DNA of 64,000 nt, from positions 682,001-746,000 of the forward strand of contig CM057067.1 in the NCBI GenBank assembly GCA_029945375.1. The letters run 5' to 3'. The stretch's first letter is position 1, and every line of letters begins with the position of its first letter. This DNA comes from Agaricus subrufescens. Its lineage: Eukaryota > Basidiomycota > Agaricomycetes > Agaricales > Agaricaceae. Shown piece by piece: positions 57,312-64,000 of this stretch. The notes under the pieces are model-generated. The model did not search any database. It worked only from the letters and a program-made list of their open reading frames with translations, and was not told where the DNA came from. The translations under genes were made by a program, and so were the position numbers.

Positions 57312-59766
57312 ATGGACGAACTTGCTAACCTTCTCAACTCTAACTTGGTGCTGACACCCGAGATGAGGGCTCACGCACAACATTCCTATCTTCGTGATCT
57401 ATTTCCTACGAACCCTAATATTAGAATGATACCTCCTACTAAGGCTGCTTCGGCGTCTGCAATCGATCTCGATGGCATCACGAGTTTGAGCGCGCTCCTT
57501 GAACTCTCGACTCAGTTTCGGCCTCCATACCCGCCTCCAGAACGCTTGCTTTGTGCTAATGTGCAAGTCACGGTGCAAAAAGTATGCGGTAATTTGGGTA
57601 ATATGACTTGTAGTCAATGCAAGCTTGTTTCATACTGCTCTAAGGTGAGGTGTTCGACTCCGGCCATCCAGTTCCCTATTCTGATCTTACTGTCATGTCG
57701 TAGGAATGTCAAAGGCTTCATTGGCGCATCCACAAGCGAGGTAATATCATCGACAAACTCTTCCATAAATCTCATATTCATTGATTATTTGCCAATAAGA
57801 CTGCAAAAACGCTCTTATGTCGGATGATTGGCGTCCTTGCTGGGTCATCGAGGGTCGTCCTCCTTGTTTCCTGAGCCCATTTCCGCAACATTTTCTACCG
57901 GTGCCTGACTTTTTTTCCTTGAATCTGTCTTTGTAAGAATTGTCTGACAAGCTCGTGAACAAAATGCTAATGTTGATAATAATGCAGATGGGGAAATATG
58001 CCTGCGATGGACATTATCAATCTACAGAATAATGAGGCGGACCCGACGACAGATTTGTCCCTGGCTTTCATTGGTATGTGTGTTGGTTTTCTTATGTCGC
58101 AGTCGCTTATAGGATTCAATTGACAGCATCTGGTGACCTTCGAAATGTCATGCGCACGATCAATGCTTTACCGTCTGATTTCACTGGGTCCCTGAAAGTT
58201 CTCATTAATGATAGAGAATCTCATACTATCAGCCGTAACTTGGCCTTGCTCATCATCCTCGGGACAGTGCCTGATGAAGCACTCGCTGCTGACATGGCCC
58301 TTCACTTCTGGTACTCTGCCTTTTTGCCTTCAGAATACCGGTCCCATATCTCAACAAGAGTCCTTCAATTCTTAACACAAGTCATTAAATCTCAGCAATC
58401 CCCTTGTCAACTCACCCATTGCTGTACTTTGAGCACGGGTATTTTCTCGAAGGAAGTGATTAAAATTCTTACGGATTATTCTTCCTCGTCCTCGATTTCT
58501 GATATACAGTCTGAATATGATCGGGTACGAAATGCACCTTCGCGCAGGGATTTCCGAGATAGGATGTATACGAATTTGAAACCGTCACATCGGGTTGCTT
58601 TTCAGGAGTATCGTCGGTTTGGGATTGTTCTTCCCTTTGGAGCTGTTAACACGCATTTCAACGAGCCGAACCTCTCCCTGTTTTCACAAGGCGGAATATG
58701 GTTACAAACCGACTATGCAGATCCACTTGAAGGTTGGAAGTGAGTTCTCGTGTTGTCTTGTGTGGCTCTCGATAGTAGTGCTGAAATGCGTCTGAAAGTC
58801 TTGATGAAATAATTAGGGCGGGTAAGGCGCATGGCGCTCAGCCTGAAGATATCTATGGTTGTCTCTATTTCTTTCTTTCAGATGAATTACGTAGCTTCTT
58901 CCGCCGCCTTCGTCAATTTCAAGTCGCGTTCTATCTTACTGATCGGGACGCGTCTGACCTCGCGCATGCCATTCAAGATGGTGTTTTGGTGAAGCATGGG
59001 ATCCCTCCCTCGATTCGGTTCGACCGAATTGAGGTGTCAAACATCTTGGATGACAATTATGTTGGTGTGCGGGATGTTTTGACAAATTGGGCTCCTTTGC
59101 TTTCGAAGAGTGAATTTGCGGCTGTTGTTGGGTATTTTATGAATTGGGCAGGTGAGCAGAAGGATGGTAATGCTACGAATATGAGAGATGCGAGTGCTGT
59201 GAAGGCGCTTATGCGTTTGTGGACGAATAAGATGAAGGTAGGAAGTTTGATTCCACTATGGCTGATGAATACGGCTTGATGACTTTTTGAAGGCACAGCA
59301 TTTTAGTCCGGAATTATTGGGTACGATGATTGCTAGTCCTCTCATATCGAATTGTTGATACTTATGAAATTATCAGTGCAGATGATGATGACGACTATGA
59401 GTGATATCAATGCGTTCTATGAAAATTCGGTACCTTTTATGAAATTTCTAAAGAAGAAGGGAATAGACGACATACTTCGGCGTACACGACTCAAATCAAG
59501 AAGCAAGCATACTATCGTTCCTCATGTAAGTAAAAGCATCAGTGCTTTTTCTACTTGATCTGACTCTTAGGTTTTAGCGCCTCAGAGTACCCTTGTCTGC
59601 TCCCCAAGATGCCTTGCCCGAGTTTCCTGATGATGACAGTTGGTATTATCATGTGCGTTTTTCTTTTAAAGGAACTCACTCTTTTTCTCCTTATCTGAAC
59701 AATCACAGACGCGGCTCACCAATACTACATGGACGGAACGATTTGTTGAATTTTCAAATGTTTGAC
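57312..59766 (+). CDS. MYND zinc-finger protein with DUF4470-like region (copy A)
   Basis: Main exons are 57,312-57,644, 57,704-57,740, 57,800-57,932, 57,988-58,073, 58,127-58,739 and 58,799-59,237; smaller ones run to 59,766. The MYND finger spans the first intron: LLCANVQV, then CGNLGNMTCSQCKLVSYCSK, then ECQRLHWRIHKRDC. This is the usual spacing of two zinc sites that bind Pro-rich partner peptides. A DWRPCW motif follows, then a DUF4470-like block (SGDLRNVMRTINALPSDF, ALHFWYSAFLPSEY) and a region with FGAVNTHFNEPN and PLLSKSEF. The protein ends WTERFVEFSNV. Exon boundaries after 59,237 are less certain. DUF4470 occurs in fungal MYND proteins and in dynein assembly factors; function here is unknown. 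Confidence 0.72.
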
Positions 59767-60593
59767 GTATCATTCTTGAAGTAGTGATATCCCTGTCATA
59801 TTTGTGTATTCTAGAACAAGTTCTTGACTCGCCAATATATTGCCTGAACGCGCTCGAAAATAAATTTAGCTACGGAAAAACCCCGGACTGATCGATGATT
59901 CGCTTTCCTGGGGGTGCTGTCAGGGGTTTTTCAGGGACATCAGGGCAGGTCCTGCCATCATTTTATAGTTCGGTTGTGTCTTTCATGACCCTGTTGACGC
60001 GAGTACTCGTCCATTCTGCCCACGCGGTGTAGACAGGGATTTTGGGACACCGAGTTGGTAAGAAGGGAACCGTTTTACTGATTTTCCGCAGCACAGGGAT
60101 GATATGGACAAAGAGGGTTCAATTTTGGGGTGGTCGTCGAAGTTGGCGAAGAGGACCGACATGTGGCCAGCGTGTCGGCCAGTTTCTATTTCTGCTCAAT
60201 TCTCTATTCGCTGGGGTCAATTCGCTACCTCCATCACGTCAAACAAGCTATAGCTTGGCAGTAGTTCTCCTGGTTTCCGCTACTGTTCCTCGTAATCCTT
60301 CCAATACTGAAGGTGCATATTTTCGGCGAACGTCCTAGTTCTTCCGTATACTGATGTGTCTGTTTACAGCTGGAGGTCTTGGGACCTAATCTCTATTCTC
60401 TTCTGATAAACTGAAAGAGTGAAGAAGTCATGGATGAAAACTAATTTAGGAGCGTCAGGTGACCTTCTGCCTTGCGTCCATGTCGTTCCTTAAGCTCATG
60501 CCTTCTTTCAGAGAACGTCTCATCGACTTCAGGTCTATATAGCATATTCAGACGCCAGTGCACGCTTTCCCGATCTCATTCATCTTTGCTGCC
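59767..60593. other. Intergenic region between MYND copies A and B
   Basis: No gene is recognised. TCTATATAG at 60,534-60,542 lies about 55 bp before the copy B start and is its likely TATA box. A short direct repeat of GGGGTTTTTC-type sequence occurs near 59,875-59,935. Confidence 0.4.
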
Positions 60594-62968
60594 ATGGTGG
60601 ACGACGAACTTATGGGTCAATACTTTCAAGCGATGCAGGCTCAGTTGCAGGCTCGCGGAGGAACACACCAGCACGATATTCTTTCGGGCTCCGAAGCCTC
60701 CTCTGTCATAGACATCGCAAGAAGAAAGGATGCGCAGCATCTGCACCTCAAAGGTTTGCCCTGCGCAAATGTAAGCGCTGAAAAGGGCGGGAACTGTAAT
60801 CAATCGCCGGGTACTATGGTCTGCAGCAGGTGCCGGCTTGTCTCTTATTGCTCGAAAGTAAGCACTCTTGACACTATCCGACCGAGATAATTTACTTTTG
60901 TCCTCGTGATGTAGGAATGTCAAGTGCGTCATTGGCAGATCCACAAGCAAGGTATTCAGTCTGTTCATGTTTCCCAAGATCATACTCATAGTTTTGAAGA
61001 TTGCAAGCATCGTTTCTTCTCTAAGGACTGGCGTCCTTGCTGGGAGGCAGAAGGTCGTCTCCCTACATTCCTCGACACGGGAATAGACCCGCAATTCCAA
61101 CGACATGACACACAAGGACTCTCCTTCGGATTACCCATGTAAGATTATTTGCGGATGTAGGATAGGTTCAGGATGATAGTAACATGACAGGTGGGGGCAT
61201 ATGCCCGCGATGGACATCATTAATCTGCCTAATAACGAGGCGGATTCGACCAGAGATTTGTCTTTGGCAATTATTGGTACTCCGTTCCTTTCACTTCATG
61301 AATTCACAGTTGAACATTTTCTTAGATTCCTGCGATATTCGACATGTCGTGCGGACTATCAATGCGTTGCCTTCTAATTACTCGGGGAACTTGAAAATCC
61401 TGATTAGCGAGTCAATTCCCCATACTGCCTGTCGAAATATGGTCCTTCTTCTCATGCTAGGGGCTATCTCAGATGATGTTCTAGCCGCCGATATTGCCTT
61501 ACACTTCTGGTACTCTGCATTTTTGCCCTATGAGTACCGCCTGAAAATCACCGGGAAACTTATGGAGATTCTGAAATGGCGGGCAGCTAAGGAGTCAAAA
61601 GGTCTACCCTTTCCTTTAGGTCCCCGCTCGAAATTATTCTTCGACATCTCCCCTGGATCATTTGAAGCCGCGTTCCCGAATTTATATACATATATCTCCG
61701 CCACGGAGGCAAGAGCCAAATATGATGATATGAGGACCGCTCCATCGCGCAGCGAACTTCGCGATAGAATGTACGCGAATTTGAGGCCATCGCATCGTGT
61801 TGCATTTCAAAAATATCGCCGTTCTGGCGTTGTCCTTCCATTTGGCGCGGCTCATGCTCATTTTGATATTCCTAATCCCAGCCTCTTCTCAAGCAAGGCT
61901 GAATGGATACTGACAGATTTCGCAGATCCGCTCGGTGGATGGGAGTGAGTCGACGTGCAATATTTCTACTGTACACACTGACGTTCTCGTTTATTTCGAA
62001 AGTCTCGACCAGGTCATTAAAGCAGGGAAGGCGCACGGTGTTCAGGCCGAGGATATATATGGCTGTCTTTACTTCTTCCTCTTGGACGAACTGAGTAGCT
62101 TCTCTCGCCGGCTTCAGCAATTCCGAATTACCTTCAATGTTTATAACTTCGATGCTTCCGACCTCTCTCTTACCATTCGCAGCAACGCATTTGCTCATGA
62201 AGGTATTCCTGCCTCAACCCGATTTGACCGCATCGAGGTGGCAAACGCCCCCGACACAGACCGCGTCGGCATACGCGGTGTTCTCACGAGCTTTGTTCCT
62301 TTACTCTCCAAAAGTGCTTCTGCCACCATTCTCGGCTATTTCGTGAATTGGACGATGGCGCAAGAGGAAGGTGATATGACAACAGGAATAGATGCAGGTG
62401 CCATGAAACGTCTCATACGACCTTGGGCAGCGAAGGCAAGGGTGAGTAAACTGCGTACGTTCTAAGAAGTCATTTATTCAATGAAAGACCTCGCTCTAGG
62501 CGGAGGGTCGTCCAGGAGATACTAGTATGTCACTCGTCTCTCTTGTTAGATCTTGAAGCCTCTCTTATCCCGATCATAGACCAGCTGATGACAACATCAC
62601 TACCTGACTTGAATGCCCTTCACGATAATTCGGCCTCTTTCATGAGATACTTAAAAAATCAGGGAATAGATGATATTCTTCGGAACATGAAGCTCAAGAT
62701 AAGGGAAAGGCATACTGTTGTTCCTCATGTGCGTGGCATCGCGTTCAACATCCCTCGTGCTAAAAGTTGACACATGCTCAGCGCTTTCGAGCCCCTTTGT
62801 CCGGATCTTCGCGTGCCTTGCCAGAATTTCCCGACAAAGATAGTTGGTATTACCATGTATGTGTCTTATCTGCTTCTAGTGGTATTCTCCGACCTTGTTA
62901 ACTTTGTCCAGACGCAAGTGACGGTTCTTATGTGGACTGAACGTTTCGTCGAGTTTACACATGCTTGA
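60594..62968 (+). CDS. MYND zinc-finger protein with DUF4470-like region (copy B)
   Basis: Same intron positions as copy A: 60,594-60,857, 60,915-60,951, 61,000-61,138, 61,191-61,276, 61,326-61,944 and 62,003-62,441, then smaller exons to 62,968. N-terminus MVDDELMGQYFQAMQAQLQA differs from copy A. The finger has LPCANVSA, CNQSPGTMVCSRCRLVSYCS and ECQVRHWQIHKQ. The DUF4470-like block includes SCDIRHVVRTINALPSNY and ALHFWYSAFLPYEY. Later regions match copy A (PSHRVAFQKYRR, FGAAHAHFDIPNPS, RFDRIEVANAPD), and the protein ends WTERFVEFTHA. The shared intron phases show copies A and B are tandem duplicates. Nothing in the sequence marks either as broken. Confidence 0.72.
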
Positions 62969-63740
62969 AGTGATCGAGAAAAACAAAAAATTTCATTGGT
63001 GCATCCTTTTTTCAGTGCGATTTCGAGTCTATTTTTTTTTGTTAAAGAAGGATAGTATATCTACGTTTTTTGCAATAACATCTTGAAAATCAAATTGTGA
63101 GGCCTCGATCTAGTCGGAGATTAAGATAAGCTAAATTTGGAATGGAGCAGACAACTGGGAAGGTGGCCCTGAGCCGCAGCACAGTGGAGTCATCGAGTGC
63201 CCTGGCGGATAGTAATGAGGTTGTTTAAAAGGCCGCACCTGCCGGGCTATTTGATTGGGTCGATGTGCGAGAACGTAGTCATTACCTCATCGGATCTAAG
63301 GTGCGTTAAGTAATAAGCATTTCGTTTCCTTCTTAATAATCTCGCGCAAGAGAGAAGAAAACCACGCGAAACGGTACCAAACAAGGCTGGGACAAGTTCT
63401 GTCGGTGACTTTGGTCGGGCCATTGGCTCGACCGATTCTGTGCTTAGTTCCAATGTCGAAATTTGGCCCATCTTGACCTGATGCATTCAAAACGAACAAG
63501 CGGCCAAGACTTCGAACTTCAAGTGTTAGCTTAGTAGGTGTTTTCTTATGTGCTTGAAACACAGAACCTTGAGGTTAACGGTAACACGGGTATCACGTAA
63601 ATTCAATCGGTCGAAGACATGTCTTCCTCCTTGCATCTCGAACGAACGTTTGAACCCTCAATGATGTGCTACTGAACGAGTATTTAATGCCTACTGGTCG
63701 CCACACACCCTACACCACCTATCCTCCCAGAAAGATCAGT
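62969..63740. other. Intergenic region before MYND copy C
   Basis: No gene is seen. Short frames on the minus strand (63,247-63,562) have no domain. TATTTAA at 63,681-63,687 lies 54 bp before the next ATG, at the spacing seen for copy B. Confidence 0.4.
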
Positions 63741-64000
63741 ATGAGCCCCGAGATATGGGCACATGCAGAATCCTTCTACCGTCGTGATATGACTTCCCTA
63801 AATTCGCGCATCCGCGTAGTGGGTCCCCATCCATCTAGCGGAGTGTTCGACATCTCTGGTTTTCCAGGCTCCTCTGGTCTCTTGAGCGCAATCTCTGACG
63901 CAAAAACCCCGTTCCCGCCTCCGCAACGCTTGTTGTGCGCTAACGTGGACGTCGATAATCACACTATATGTGAAAAAGCTGGTACCCTAACTTGCTCTAA
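63741..64000 (+). CDS. MYND zinc-finger protein (copy C), 5' part only
   Basis: The start MSPEIWAHAESFYRRDM aligns with LTPEMRAHAQHSYLRDLF in copy A. It is followed by FDISGFPGSSGLLSAISD, FPPPQRLLCANVDV and the first finger cysteines (ICEKAGTLTC). The window ends in the first exon. This is a third tandem member of the family; whether the remainder is intact cannot be seen. Confidence 0.7.
   Translation, partial: MSPEIWAHAESFYRRDMTSLNSRIRVVGPHPSSGVFDISGFPGSSGLLSAISDAKTPFPPPQRLLCANVDVDNHTICEKAGTLTCS

Noticed and set aside
1..64000. CRISPR arrays, rRNA genes and tRNA genes
   Set aside because: I saw no regularly spaced short repeats, rRNA-like blocks or convincing tRNA cloverleaf by eye. A tRNA scan was not possible, so a single tRNA could be missed.

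Overview
The window reads as nuclear DNA of a filamentous basidiomycete, probably an Agaricomycete. Short GT-AG introns of about 45-75 bp interrupt almost every gene. The NACHT proteins start their NTPase with the arrangement usual in mushroom-forming fungi and carry an HKSFLDYLSD motif. Single-copy fungal genes (SPC25, URC4) and MYND/DUF4470-like genes flank the array. The species cannot be fixed from the sequence.

Layout. At the left edge is a minus-strand SAP-domain gene that runs off the window (1-2325). From 2.6 to 52.5 kb lies an array of twelve NACHT/STAND (NLR-like) loci, numbered NLR1-NLR12 here. Ten look intact or nearly so (1, 2, 3, 4, 5, 7, 8, 9, 11, 12), one is truncated (6) and one is a decayed pseudogene (10). 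NLR5, 9 and 12 are on the minus strand, each tail-to-tail with a plus-strand neighbour (4/5, 8/9, 11/12). To the right are intact SPC25 (54,053-54,944), URC4 (55,001-56,653), two complete MYND-finger genes with a DUF4470-like region (57.3-59.8 and 60.6-63.0 kb) and the start of a third (63,741 to the edge).

How the array grew. Partial copies of the SAP gene lie at 13.4, 22.5, 37.4 and 45.9 kb, and partial copies of SPC25 at 36.9 and 45.2 kb. At two places a truncated SPC25 runs directly into a truncated SAP fragment (about 37,357 and 45,865). The simplest reading is an ancestral locus SAP / NLR+ / NLR- / SPC25 / URC4 that amplified by tandem duplication with breakpoints inside the two flanking genes. 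Later events added a C-terminal ABC-transporter fragment (42.3-44.5 kb), a 0.45-kb element with ~50-bp inverted ends (44.5-44.95 kb), and a multi-spanning membrane-protein gene that reads into the N-terminus of NLR7 (25.1-26.1 kb).

Gene structure. By aligning splice sites across the copies by eye I derived a six-exon NLR model that keeps frame in every intact copy. The exons encode (1) a Leu-rich hydrophobic N-terminus, short (33-45 aa) or extended with a Pro/Ser/Thr-rich stretch (139-158 aa); (2) a short linker, then an MFNQAxNFxLSGN-type segment; (3) a 10-14-residue strand-like segment; (4) one large exon with the whole NACHT NTPase and its helical C-terminal part; (5 and 6) a ~150-residue C-terminal region with a CxFC pair and no WD40, ankyrin or TPR repeats. 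The N-terminal module, the repeat-less C-terminal domain and the amplification history are the most interesting parts. Any role in non-self recognition or cell death is inference from the wider STAND/NLR family.
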